A stretch of 64,000 nucleotides of DNA from Lachnospiraceae bacterium GAM79 (GTDB lineage Bacteria; Bacillota; Clostridia; Lachnospirales; Lachnospiraceae), in assembly GCA_020735665.1 (NCBI GenBank), contig CP085928.1:1342501-1406500 (forward strand). Reading direction: 5' to 3'. The notes beneath the pieces are model-generated. The model searched no databases and had not been told where the DNA came from. It saw only the letters and a list, made by a program, of their open reading frames with translations. Shown one piece after another: positions 38,005 to 46,184 of the stretch. The first letter of the stretch is position 1, and each line of letters opens with the position of its first letter. A program made the translations under genes and the position numbers.

Positions 38005-40113
38005 TTACTGCTCGAATAATAACTGCTCGTATGTAGGGAATGGCCATGCTGTCTTTGGAAGTTCTTTTTCCAATTCGTCAGCAGGTGTTCTTACAGAATC
38101 AAATGCTGCAAATACTACGTTGTGATAGTATTTTGCCCATGCTTCGATATCATCTTCGTAATCAGCAGCTTTTGCAACAAGCTCTTCCAGTTTTACAGTT
38201 GCTGTCTTCAGTTCTGCAAGCTTATCAGAGATTGTATTCAACAGAGATACCTGTACGCTTGGCTCGATACCAAGAGCTTTGATCTCAGCAGCGCCCTTTG
38301 CAAGCTCTGCCTGATATTCCATAACTGCTGGGATGATCTCTTCATTTGACATCTCGATCATTGTGAGTGCCTCAATGTTGATCTTCTTTGCGTAATTCTC
38401 AAGCATAACTTCTGCTCTGGCTGATAACTCTGCTTTATCCATAACGCCAAGGCCTTCAAAGATCTTAACGCTCTTATCTGCTGCCAGATATGGAACTGCA
38501 TCTACCATACATTTGATATTTGGAAGTCCACGCTTCTCAGCTTCTGCGATCCATTCATCTGAATAACCATTTCCGTTGAAAATGATCTTCTGATGCTCTG
38601 TCAGAGTCTTTCTGATCAGTGCCTTACATGCTGTTTCGAAATCTTCTGCACCTTCCAGTTCGTCAGTCATCTTCTTTAACTGATCTGCAACGATCGTATT
38701 TAATACCATCATTGGGAATGCGATGGACTGTGTAGAACCTACCATACGGAACTCGAATTTGTTACCTGTAAATGCAAATGGTGATGTTCTGTTTCTATCT
38801 GTAGCATCCATTGTAAATGTAGGAAGTGTGGATGCACCGGATACATAAGTCTTGCCCTTTGGTGATTCTGTAGCTTCACCCTTCTCAATGATCTGCTTAA
38901 CGATGGATTCAAGCTGTTCACCAAGGAATGCTGAAATAATTGCTGGAGGTGCTTCATTTGCTCCAAGTCTGTGGTCATTTCCTGCGGATGATGCGGACAG
39001 TCTTAACAACTCTGCATTGTTATCAACGGCTGCAAGAACGGCTGCAAGGAAGAACTGGAACTGAAGGTTTGTCTCCGGATGTTTACCAGGATCGATCAGG
39101 TTCTCGCCCTCATCTGTTGAGATTGACCAGTTGTTATGTTTACCGGAACCATTGACACCTGCAAATGGTTTCTCATGAAGAACACATTCCAGATCATGCT
39201 TTGCTGCGATCTTCTTCATCGTAGCCATAACCAGATGGTTCTGATCGGTTGCAATATTGGTTGTTGAGAAAATAGGTGCTAACTCATGCTGAGCAGGTGC
39301 AACTTCGTTGTGCTGTGTCTTAGCAAGAATACCGTATTTCCATAATTCTTCATTTAACTCGGTCATGTATGATGCAACCTTATCTTTGATCGCTGCAAAA
39401 TACTGATCGTCAAGCTCCTGTCCTTTTGGAGGCATCGCACCGAATAAGGTACGTCCACAAAGCTTCAGGTCTGTTCTCTTGGCGAATTTCTTCTTATCGA
39501 TCAGGAAGTATTCCTGCTCAGGACCAACAGAAGCTGTAACCTTCTTTGCTGATGTATTTCCAAATAATGCAAGTGCCTTTAAAGCTTCCTTGCTGATCGC
39601 ATCCATGGAACGAAGAAGTGGGGTCTTGTAGTCAAGTGACTCACCTGTATATGATGTGAATGCTGCTGGGATGCAAAGGATACAGGTTCCTGCATCTGTT
39701 GTTTTTACAAATGCCGGTGAGGTACAATCCCATGCTGTATATCCTCTGGCTGCGCATGTCTCACGAAGTCCACCAGAAGGGAAGGATGAAGCATCCGGCT
39801 CGGATTTGATCAGCTCTTTACCTGTGAACTGAAGAATAACTCCGCCATCGCCTACTGTACTTACGAATGAATCATGCTTCTCGGCTGTTGTCTCTGTCAG
39901 TGGCTGGAACCAGTGAGTATAGTGTGTTGCGCCAAGTTCCATTGCCCATTCCTTCATTGCTGCTGCAACAGAATCTGCAATAGATGTATCAAGAGGTTCG
40001 CCCTTATCGATTGTGTTCTTCAAGGATTTATAAACTGCTTTTGGAAGACGCTCTCTCATAACCTGATCGGAGAAAACGTGTGAACCGAATACGGCTGAAA
40101 TTTTGTTCATCAT
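38005..40113 (-). CDS. glnN: Type III glutamine synthetase
   Basis: GlnN (GSIII) condenses ammonia and glutamate with ATP to give glutamine. The protein has about 701 residues, the size of GSIII and far larger than GSI. Family landmarks are visible: GSHVFSDQVMRERLPK at the N-terminus, the GPEQEYFLID active-site segment (about 225), KTQHNEVAPAQHELAPIFSTTNIATDQN (about 297), FAGVNGSGKHNNWSI (about 345) and NRTSPFAFTGNKFEFRMVGS (about 475). The frame reaches 40209, but AAGGAAG lies 9 bases before the ATG at 40113. A good promoter and a leader terminator precede it. No GlnB or ammonium transporter gene is adjacent. Confidence 0.97.
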   Translation of the reverse strand: MMNKISAVFGSHVFSDQVMRERLPKAVYKSLKNTIDKGEPLDTSIADSVAAAMKEWAMELGATHYTHWFQPLTETTAEKHDSFVSTVGDGGVILQFTGKELIKSEPDASSFPSGGLRETCAARGYTAWDCTSPAFVKTTDAGTCILCIPAAFTSYTGESLDYKTPLLRSMDAISKEALKALALFGNTSAKKVTASVGPEQEYFLIDKKKFAKRTDLKLCGRTLFGAMPPKGQELDDQYFAAIKDKVASYMTELNEELWKYGILAKTQHNEVAPAQHELAPIFSTTNIATDQNHLVMATMKKIAAKHDLECVLHEKPFAGVNGSGKHNNWSISTDEGENLIDPGKHPETNLQFQFFLAAVLAAVDNNAELLRLSASSAGNDHRLGANEAPPAIISAFLGEQLESIVKQIIEKGEATESPKGKTYVSGASTLPTFTMDATDRNRTSPFAFTGNKFEFRMVGSTQSIAFPMMVLNTIVADQLKKMTDELEGAEDFETACKALIRKTLTEHQKIIFNGNGYSDEWIAEAEKRGLPNIKCMVDAVPYLAADKSVKIFEGLGVMDKAELSARAEVMLENYAKKINIEALTMIEMSNEEIIPAVMEYQAELAKGAAEIKALGIEPSVQVSLLNTISDKLAELKTATVKLEELVAKAADYEDDIEAWAKYYHNVVFAAFDSVRTPADELEKELPKTAWPFPTYEQLLFEQ

Positions 40114-40142
40114 AATTTTGTACTTCCTTTCTTCTGATAAAA

Positions 40143-40181
40143 CAAAAAAAGAAAGGTGTCCCAATGATTTGGAACACCTTT
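40143..40181 (-). promoter_or_regulatory. Intrinsic terminator inside the glnN leader (attenuator candidate)
   Basis: On the minus strand AAAGGTGT pairs with ACACCTTT, extended by TCC/GGG, around an 8-base loop AAATCATT. The tail is CTTTTTTTG. It lies between the promoter (40212-40240) and the glnN start codon (40113), about 30 bases before the ATG. The tip of the loop is AATCAT, which lacks the G4 of an ANTAR hexaloop, so ANTAR control is not supported. Confidence 0.7.
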
Positions 40182-40211
40182 GTTCATTTCGTCTATTTAT
40201 TTGATACAATA

Positions 40212-40240
40212 TATATACTCCTTTTGATTTGAAAAATCAA
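40212..40240 (-). promoter_or_regulatory. Promoter for glnN
   Basis: On the minus strand TTGATT and TATATA are separated by 17 bases. Initiation near 40204 would give a leader of about 90 bases containing the hairpin at 40143-40181. Confidence 0.65.
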
Positions 40241-40323
40241 GAGGAAAAATAAAAATTTTGAGGGAAAATTTTTTAGAAAGTTAACAGCAGTAACAATATC
40301 CAAAACATACTCACTTTTTTATC

Positions 40324-40675
40324 CTATAACTGCCAGTTTATATTTTCAGCATTTTTTGCAACCAGCAGTTTGGTTCTGAGTTCTGTATCATCCAGGTCTA
40401 TAAAGTCACCATTTGAATAATACTTCCACTGTGCTACTTCCTGATTTCCCGACCAGTTCATTTCACTGATCACATAAAACTGCATCGAAGCCAACGGTTC
40501 CTATATTCCCAATTGAGGAAAATATCCAGTCCTTTTTATCTTTTATGCTTGAATTAACTACTTTTCGCGTACATTCTTTCAGGGACCGCACAGTCTCATT
40601 GGAATACAGTAAGGACAGAAAGCCCATCCCGAATCCTATTAAACATATAATCAACCCCATTAATTTCTTTTTCAT
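40324..40675 (-). pseudogene. Small membrane-anchored protein gene, probably broken by a frameshift
   Basis: Two adjacent minus-strand frames look like halves of one gene. The first starts at 40675 (MKKKLMGLIICLIGFGMGFLSLL, a signal-anchor, with GGGGGA upstream) and runs to a stop at 40463. The second frame, open from about 40500 to a TAG at 40324, reads MQFYVISEMNWSGNQEVAQWKYYSNGDFIDLDDTELRTKL in good coding style. The junction is near 40480-40500. Together they would give about 115 residues: an anchor and a small extracytoplasmic domain. Alternatives are a sequencing error or two separate micro-proteins. I do not recognise the family. Confidence 0.45.
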
Positions 40676-40728
40676 ATCTTCATCCCCCATATCTTATATA
40701 TTTCTCCAACAATATATTCGTCACACCA

Positions 40729-41268
40729 TCAGGCAAGAACCGCTTCTATTTCAACCCCAAGCACATCCCCAAGCGTTTCTGCCACCTTCTCCGCGGCATA
40801 AAGTTTATAATACAGTCTGGAATCCTGTTCTCCCATCTGGAAATATCCATCGATGATCGTATCCGAAACAGCCACTGCATAATATACTTCTCCCGGTACA
40901 CTATCCTGATTGTTTGGATCAATATTTCCCGTTGTACCGGTAATACCGATTCCAATGTCTGCACGATATGCCTGTTTACAGGCTTCCGCCATTGCCCGCG
41001 CTGTTTCTTTTGAATATACACCATAGGTTTCTATCACCGCTTCCGGAACACCCTGCATGATCTTTGCTTCGTTGGAATAGGTTACAAATGCTCCTTTTAA
41101 TATTGCAGATGCCCCTTCAGTATCTGTGATCATGGAAGCAATCTGCCCGCAGGTGATACTTTCCATGGTTGTGATCGTCATTTTCCTGTCGATCAGACAG
41201 CCTGTCAATCGTCTGTAATTATTCCGTATTGTCTTTTCCATCTGTTCATCCAGTTTTTTTCCTGCCAT
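40729..41268 (-). CDS. CinA C-terminal domain protein (nicotinamide-nucleotide amidohydrolase family)
   Basis: The 179-residue protein consists only of the CinA-C/PncC domain, which in characterised members deamidates NMN in NAD recycling. Landmarks are TMESITCGQIASMITDTEGASAILKGAFVTYSNEAKI (about residues 33-70) and GIGITGTTGNIDPNNQDSVPGEVYYAV (about 107-135). The signature is usually ESCTGG; here it is ESITCG, with the Ser kept and the following positions changed, and GTTGNIDPNN replaces the more common GIAGPGG. Activity is therefore likely but not certain. A promoter-like sequence overlaps the terminator of the PTS gene upstream. Confidence 0.85.
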   Translation of the reverse strand: MAGKKLDEQMEKTIRNNYRRLTGCLIDRKMTITTMESITCGQIASMITDTEGASAILKGAFVTYSNEAKIMQGVPEAVIETYGVYSKETARAMAEACKQAYRADIGIGITGTTGNIDPNNQDSVPGEVYYAVAVSDTIIDGYFQMGEQDSRLYYKLYAAEKVAETLGDVLGVEIEAVLA

Positions 41269-41308
41269 TTATCCTTCCGCCTTTGTTGCCTTTAATCTAT
41301 TTATTATT

Positions 41309-41337
41309 ATAATATATTCACAAAAGGATTTCCACAA
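41309..41337 (-). promoter_or_regulatory. Candidate promoter for the CinA-C gene
   Basis: On the minus strand TTGTGG and TATTAT are separated by 17 bases, about 40 bases upstream of the ATG. The -35 lies inside the terminator stem of the PTS gene. Confidence 0.45.
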
Positions 41338-41349
41338 GTGGAAATCCTT
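41323..41349 (-). terminator. Terminator after the PTS gene
   Basis: AAGGATTTCCAC and its perfect complement form a 12-bp stem with a very short loop, 19 bp after the PTS stop. A short T run (TTTTG) follows on the minus strand. Confidence 0.6.
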
Positions 41350-41367
41350 CTGTCATTTCTATTTATC

Positions 41368-43572
41368 TTATCTCTTCTCCACCACCAGGAGCTCCTCGTC
41401 GTTCTTCACCTTTCCGGTCTTTACCGGACGCAGTTTATAGCCATCCGGGAGCTCTGTTATAATGACAGGGGATATTAAGGATGGCGCATGCTTCTTCAGA
41501 TAAGGAAGATCCAGCCGCATGACCGGCTGTCCGGCAGACACTATCTGTCCGGTCTCAACCAGTACGTCAAAGCCTTTGCCATTTAGCTTTACCGTATCGA
41601 TTCCAATATGGATCATCACACCGATTCCCTGTTCCGTTACCAACCCTATGGCATGCTTCGTGTCGAAGACAAAAGCAATCGTTCCGGCAACAGGCGCGGT
41701 TATTTCAGGATCCGTTGGCAATACAGCGATTCCATCGCCCATCATTCCACTGGAAAATGCCTCATCTGGCACACTTGATAATTCAAAAACCTCTCCTGTA
41801 ACCGGACTCAATATAGATACTGTATTATCATCCATATGCTTTTTCTGTCTGTTTCTTGCATTTCTCCCATTTTTCTCTTTGCCTGCAATGACATCCTCTC
41901 TCGGTCTTCCCTCATCTGCAATAACCACCTTCTCATCATACCCTTCCAGATAATCTTCCAGATTGGATTTGATCACAGACACCTTCGGGCCATAGATGAC
42001 CTGTACGCCATATCCTTTTTTCACCACGCCGGATGCTCCGCTTGCCCGGAGAACATCTTCTTTTACAAGAGCTGCATCATATACCGTACAACGAAGTCTG
42101 GTTGCGCAGCAGTCAACATCCGATATATTGGCCTTGCCGCCGAGTCCTTCACAGATCAGTCTGGAAGTCTCCATCTGTGGGCTGTGATTCCGGAAAACAT
42201 CCATATTCCGGTCATTGTCTGATCCCTGCTCTCCGGCATTTTCTCCATGCTTTCTGGCATCCATATCACTTCGACGATATAATTTCACTTCGTCATTGTT
42301 ATCTCTACCCGGTGTTTTCAGATCAAACCGCCGGATCAGATGATAGAACAATACATAATATACGATAAAATAACCGATACCGACAATAACGATCCAGATC
42401 CAGTTCGTCTTTGCATTTCCCTGCATGATGCCGAACAGGGTAAGATCGATCAGACCGCCGGAGAAGGTCATTCCCACACCGACTTCAAATACATGCATCA
42501 GCATATAGGCAAAGCCTGCCAGAATACAATGGATTCCATACAGAGCCGGTGCGACAAATAAAAATGTGAATTCCAGCGGCTCTGTAATACCTGTGATCAT
42601 GGCTGTAAGGGCTGCGGAAAGAAGCAGTCCGCCTGCTGCCTTCCGTTTCTCCGGTGCTGCTGTTTTATACATAGCAAGAGCAGCTCCCGGCAGACCAAAT
42701 ATCATAAGCGGGAATTTACCGGACATAAATCTGGTGGCTGATACCGCATACTTTGTAACGGATGGATCTGCAAGCTGTGCAAAGAAGATATTCTGTGCTC
42801 CTTCTACAACACGCCCACCAACCTCCAGCGTTCCTCCGACCGCAGTCTGCCAGAATGGCAGATAGAACACATGATGCAGGCCAAATGGTATCAGAAGACG
42901 TTCCATAAATCCATATACCCAGGTTCCTGCATAGCCGGAATTTAAAACCAGATCACCTATGGTATAGATGCCTTTCTGGATTGCCGGCCAGATAAAGAAC
43001 ATCAAAATACCAACTCCGGTATATACCAATGCTGATATGATCGGAACGAATCTGGAACCACCAAAGAAAGACAACACCTGCGGCAGTTCAATCTTATAAA
43101 AGCGGTTATGCAGGGCAGCCACACCAAGTCCTACCAGGATACCGCCAAATACACCCATTTGCAAAGATGTGATACCGCAGACAGAAGTAACCGCTCCTGC
43201 AAGCATTGCTTCCGTACCACCATTTATCGTGATCAGCGCATTGATCGATGCATGCATGATAAAGAATGCAATAGCCGCTGATAGCGCAGCAACTTCCTTC
43301 TCCTTTTTTGCCATACCGATCGCCACACCCATGGCAAACAGGATTGGCAAATTGGCAAATACCACATTTCCTGCCTCACTCATTACCTCAAATACAGCAG
43401 CAAATATCGTTCCCGGCCCAAGGATCCGCATCAGCCCATATGTTTCAAGCATGGTTTCATTGGTAAATGAGCTTCCGATTCCAAGCAGCAGTCCTGCCAC
43501 CGGCAGGATCGCAATCGGAAGCATAAACGACCGTCCAACTCGTTGTAATATTCCAAATATTTTATCTTTCAT
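41368..43572 (-). CDS. PTS permease IICBA, glucose/maltose family
   Basis: The 734-residue sugar phosphotransferase protein has a IIC membrane domain (residues 1-420: RVGRSFMLPIAILPVAGLLLGIG, FGLPGAALAMYKTA, and ITEPLEFTFLFVAPALYG, the substrate-site GITEPLEF motif). A IIB domain follows with phospho-Cys in DVDCCATRLRCTV (about 475), then a IIA domain with phospho-His in GVMIHIGIDTVKLNGKGF (about 655). The order C-B-A and motifs place it with PtsG/MalX/NagE-type permeases; glucose is the most likely sugar but not proven. Its Shine-Dalgarno GGGAG is part of a long hairpin shared with the tyrS 3' end. Confidence 0.93.
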   Translation of the reverse strand: MKDKIFGILQRVGRSFMLPIAILPVAGLLLGIGSSFTNETMLETYGLMRILGPGTIFAAVFEVMSEAGNVVFANLPILFAMGVAIGMAKKEKEVAALSAAIAFFIMHASINALITINGGTEAMLAGAVTSVCGITSLQMGVFGGILVGLGVAALHNRFYKIELPQVLSFFGGSRFVPIISALVYTGVGILMFFIWPAIQKGIYTIGDLVLNSGYAGTWVYGFMERLLIPFGLHHVFYLPFWQTAVGGTLEVGGRVVEGAQNIFFAQLADPSVTKYAVSATRFMSGKFPLMIFGLPGAALAMYKTAAPEKRKAAGGLLLSAALTAMITGITEPLEFTFLFVAPALYGIHCILAGFAYMLMHVFEVGVGMTFSGGLIDLTLFGIMQGNAKTNWIWIVIVGIGYFIVYYVLFYHLIRRFDLKTPGRDNNDEVKLYRRSDMDARKHGENAGEQGSDNDRNMDVFRNHSPQMETSRLICEGLGGKANISDVDCCATRLRCTVYDAALVKEDVLRASGASGVVKKGYGVQVIYGPKVSVIKSNLEDYLEGYDEKVVIADEGRPREDVIAGKEKNGRNARNRQKKHMDDNTVSILSPVTGEVFELSSVPDEAFSSGMMGDGIAVLPTDPEITAPVAGTIAFVFDTKHAIGLVTEQGIGVMIHIGIDTVKLNGKGFDVLVETGQIVSAGQPVMRLDLPYLKKHAPSLISPVIITELPDGYKLRPVKTGKVKNDEELLVVEKR

Positions 43573-43577
43573 AAAAA

Positions 43578-43635
43578 ATCTCCCTGTTTCATAGATACAT
43601 ATTCATACGAACTAGTATTTGCAAAACAGGGAGAA
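43578..43635 (-). promoter_or_regulatory. Terminator-like hairpin that contains the PTS ribosome binding site
   Basis: On the minus strand TCTCCCTGTTT pairs perfectly with AAACAGGGAGA (11 bp) around a loop of about 34 bases, followed by TTTTTT and the PTS ATG at 43572. The only Shine-Dalgarno, GGGAG, is in the 3' arm. The same hairpin begins 26 bp after the tyrS stop and may end the tyrS transcript. An overlapping small palindrome GAGAATGATTCTC lies at the 5' foot. No recognisable LicT/GlcT RNA antiterminator site was found. Confidence 0.65.
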
Positions 43636-43660
43636 TCATTCTCTTATTTTATATTTAACC

Positions 43661-44881
43661 TTATTTACTTACCTTACGGAAGTTCTTCTTACCACGTCTT
43701 ACAACGATTCCGTCTCCATCAAACTTCTCTTCCGGAATTGTAACTGAGATATCAGGTATCTTGTCACCATCAACAGCAACGCCGCCCTGCTCTACCGCAC
43801 GTCTTCCTTCATTTCTGGAGGATACCAGACCGGACTTTACAAGTACGGATACGATATCGATCGCACCATCCTTGAAATCATCGGCTGACAATGTAACAGA
43901 TGGCATATCAGCAGCAACACCCTGGGAGAATAATGCTCTTGCACTCTCCTGTGCCTTTACTGCTTCTTCTTCGCCATGAACCAGCTTTGTAAGTTCAAAT
44001 GCAAGGATCTCTTTTGCTGTATTTAACTGACTGCCTTCCCAGCTGTCCATCTTGTCGATCTCTTCCAGTGGAAGGAAGGTCAGCATACGGATACATTTTA
44101 ATACATCGGCATCTGCAACATTTCTCCAGTACTGGTAGAACTCAAATGGTGATGTCTTGTTTGGATCAAGCCATACAGCACCCTTCTGTGTCTTACCCAT
44201 CTTCTTGCCCTCTGAGTTCAGAAGCAGGGTGATCGTCATGGCATATGCATCCTTGCCAAGCTTTCTACGGATCAGCTCTGTACCACCAAGCATGTTGCTC
44301 CACTGGTCATCACCACCGAACTGCATATTACAGCCATATTTCTGGAATAACTCATAGAAATCGTAGCTCTGCATGATCATGTAGTTGAACTCTAAGAAGC
44401 TTAAGCCCTTCTCCATTCTCTGCTTGTAGCACTCTGCACGAAGCATGTTGTTAACTGAGAAATGAGGGCCAACCTCACGAAGAACATCTACATAGTTCAG
44501 GTCAAGTAACCAGTCTGCATTATTTACAAGAAGTGCTTTGCCTTCTGAGAAATCAATAAAACGGCTCATCTGCTTCTTGAAGCATTCTACATTATGAGCG
44601 ATCGTTTCTGTTGTCATCATCTGTCTCATATCGGTACGTCCGGATGGATCACCGATCATAGCTGTACCGCCACCGATAAGGGCAATCGGCTTATTACCCG
44701 CCATCTGTAAACGTTTCATCAGGCAAAGTGCCATGAAATGTCCTACATGAAGACTGTCTGCGGTTGGGTCAAATCCTATATAGAAAACAGCTTTTCCGTT
44801 ATTTACCAGCTCTTTAATTTCTTCTTCATCTGTTGTCTGGGCAATCAATCCTCTTGCCACTAACTCATCATAAACCTTCAT
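43661..44881 (-). CDS. tyrS: Tyrosyl-tRNA synthetase
   Basis: TyrRS charges tRNA-Tyr. The product has about 406 residues. The frame extends to 44902, but AGGAGG lies 6 bases before the ATG at 44881 ([12 protein letters not shown]). Class I motifs are present: [19 protein letters not shown] (HIGH-type HVGH, about residue 43), [14 protein letters not shown] (about 187), and KMGKT (KMSKS-type, about 228). An S4-like C-terminal domain follows ([26 protein letters not shown]). Clostridial tyrS genes are often under T-box control; no T-box GGTGG core was found in the 150-base leader, only a hairpin CAGCATCT/AGATGCTG just before the RBS. Confidence 0.97.
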   Translation of the reverse strand: MKVYDELVARGLIAQTTDEEEIKELVNNGKAVFYIGFDPTADSLHVGHFMALCLMKRLQMAGNKPIALIGGGTAMIGDPSGRTDMRQMMTTETIAHNVECFKKQMSRFIDFSEGKALLVNNADWLLDLNYVDVLREVGPHFSVNNMLRAECYKQRMEKGLSFLEFNYMIMQSYDFYELFQKYGCNMQFGGDDQWSNMLGGTELIRRKLGKDAYAMTITLLLNSEGKKMGKTQKGAVWLDPNKTSPFEFYQYWRNVADADVLKCIRMLTFLPLEEIDKMDSWEGSQLNTAKEILAFELTKLVHGEEEAVKAQESARALFSQGVAADMPSVTLSADDFKDGAIDIVSVLVKSGLVSSRNEGRRAVEQGGVAVDGDKIPDISVTIPEEKFDGDGIVVRRGKKNFRKVSK

Positions 44882-44896
44882 TTTTTCCTCCTGTAA

Positions 44897-44918
44897 CAGC
44901 ATCTGCTTAGATGCTGAC
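44897..44918 (-). promoter_or_regulatory. Small hairpin just upstream of the tyrS ribosome binding site
   Basis: CAGCATCT and AGATGCTG form a perfect 8-bp stem with a 4-base loop AAGC; the AGGAGG follows 5 bases later. It has no T run, so it is not a terminator. A role in tyrS expression is only possible. Confidence 0.4.
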
Positions 44919-45034
44919 CTTTTATATCATAATTATTATCTACTTTTTATTCTGTGTCCAACCGGCTACCGGCAAAATATATGTCTTCGACCACTTTCCG
45001 GCAGTTGTTTCATCTATAGTACACATACTTTGTG

Positions 45035-45064
45035 ATTATACAACGAAATATAACACTTTGACAA
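45035..45064 (-). promoter_or_regulatory. Promoter for tyrS
   Basis: On the minus strand TTGTCA and a perfect TATAAT are separated by 18 bases, about 155 bases upstream of the tyrS start. The left end of the IS lies only 29 bp upstream of the -35, so the insertion spared the promoter. Confidence 0.6.
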
Positions 45065-45068
45065 GCCT

Positions 45069-45093
45069 GTACTTCCACAATCCCGTCAACTCC
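45069..45093 (+). repeat. Left copy of the 25-bp direct repeat flanking the IS
   Basis: The sequence starting GTACTTCCACAATCCC and ending GTCAACTCC stands immediately outside the left IS terminus, and is repeated without a mismatch at 46158-46182. Confidence 0.85.
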
Positions 45094-46157
45094 TGTAGGA
45101 TTACAATACATGTGTTACAACTGAATATAAAAAAAGCAGAGATGCTTCTTTTGTGTTATATTTTAGTCACCACAACAAAAAAACAAAAAAGGAGTTCTCT
45201 GCTATGGCTACTATAACACAAGATATGCGGTATCGTCTATCCTTAATCAAATACGCTGAAAGGTTTGGTGTCACCAAAGCTGCTATCAAATATAAAACCA
45301 ACCGTCAATACATTTATCGTTGGAAACGACGTTATGATGGTTCTATTGAGTCCCTTCGTGACCGCTCTCGCAGACCCCATCATCATCCAAACCAACATAC
45401 CCCTGAAGAGATCAAGCTGATCTTTGATATGCGCAGACGCAATCCCAATGCCGGTCTTGTTGTCTTTTGGGTTAAACTCAAGCAGCGTGGTTACTCCCGT
45501 TCCATCCCTGGACTATACAGATTTCTCCGTAAGCAGGGAATTATGGCAGTTCATCCGCCAAATCCTAAATATATTCCAAAGCCTTACGAACAGATGGATT
45601 ATCCGGGACAACGCATACAGGTTGATGTAAAATTTGTTCCTTCTGCATGCCTCAAAAACCCCAAGGTCATCGGCAAACAATTCTTTCAGTATACTGCCAT
45701 TGACGAGTATTCCAGATGGCGTTTCGTAGAGGCTTTTGAAGAACACAACACGTATTCTTCTGCTATGTTTATAGAGCATCTGGTGAAAGCCTTTCCGTTA
45801 CCCATTCAATGTATCCAAACTGATAATGGAGCAGAATTTACAAATCGTTTTACCACTCACCGTGATAAACCCACACTATTTCAGGTGCATCTGAAGCAGC
45901 ATGGGATTCGCCATAAAGTTATACGACCCTTTACACCACGACATAACGGGAAAGTTGAAAGAAGCCACCGAAAGGATAATGAGCGTTTTTATGCAACTCA
46001 TACTTTTTATTCTTTTGAGGACTTTGCCAAACAGTTGAAAGTGTATAATCGCAGGGATTATAACAACTTTCCTATGCGTCCATTAGGATGGAAATCTCCA
46101 AATCAGGTACTAAAGGATTATCTGGCATCTGTGTAACATATGTTTGACAAACCTACA
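45094..46157 (+). mobile_element. IS481-like insertion sequence, intact
   Basis: The 1064-bp element has imperfect terminal inverted repeats of about 26 bp: TGTAGGATTACAATACATGT at the left, and TGTAGGTTTGTCAAACATAT reading inward from the right, both continuing to GTTACA. It encodes one transposase on the plus strand. It lies between tyrS and the O-antigen ligase-like gene (both minus), interrupting neither. The flanking direct repeats are identical over 25 bp, unusually long for this family. Confidence 0.85.
45204..46136 (+). CDS. IS481-family DDE transposase
   Basis: The protein has about 310 residues, starting MATITQDMRYRLSLIKYAERFG at 45204, with AAGGAG 9 bases upstream (the frame itself opens at 45153). 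The N-terminal helix-turn-helix has AAIKYKTNRQYIYRWKRRYDGSIESLRDRSRRPH. The rve-type catalytic core shows QVDVKFV (first Asp), CIQTDNGAEFT (second Asp) and HNGKVERSHRKDNERFY (Glu), the DDE set. No stop or frameshift is present, so the enzyme looks functional. It carries no passenger gene. Confidence 0.93.
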   Translation: MATITQDMRYRLSLIKYAERFGVTKAAIKYKTNRQYIYRWKRRYDGSIESLRDRSRRPHHHPNQHTPEEIKLIFDMRRRNPNAGLVVFWVKLKQRGYSRSIPGLYRFLRKQGIMAVHPPNPKYIPKPYEQMDYPGQRIQVDVKFVPSACLKNPKVIGKQFFQYTAIDEYSRWRFVEAFEEHNTYSSAMFIEHLVKAFPLPIQCIQTDNGAEFTNRFTTHRDKPTLFQVHLKQHGIRHKVIRPFTPRHNGKVERSHRKDNERFYATHTFYSFEDFAKQLKVYNRRDYNNFPMRPLGWKSPNQVLKDYLASV

Positions 46158-46182
46158 GTACTTCCACAATCCCGTCAACTCC
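46158..46182 (+). repeat. Right copy of the 25-bp direct repeat flanking the IS
   Basis: Identical to 45069-45093. It begins immediately after the right IS terminus and ends 2 bp before the stop codon of the ligase-like gene at 46185. Confidence 0.85.
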
Positions 46183-46184
46183 TG

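Noticed and set aside
40143-40181. ANTAR-type antiterminator hairpin in front of glnN
   Set aside because: The loop tip AATCAT lacks the G at position 4 and there is no second upstream hairpin with the required hexaloop.
44882-45093. T-box riboswitch for tyrS
   Set aside because: No T-box core on the minus strand, and the leader is too short.
45094-46157. Composite transposon or integrative element carrying the neighbouring ligase or tyrS
   Set aside because: Only one IS copy is present; both neighbours lie outside its ends and look native.
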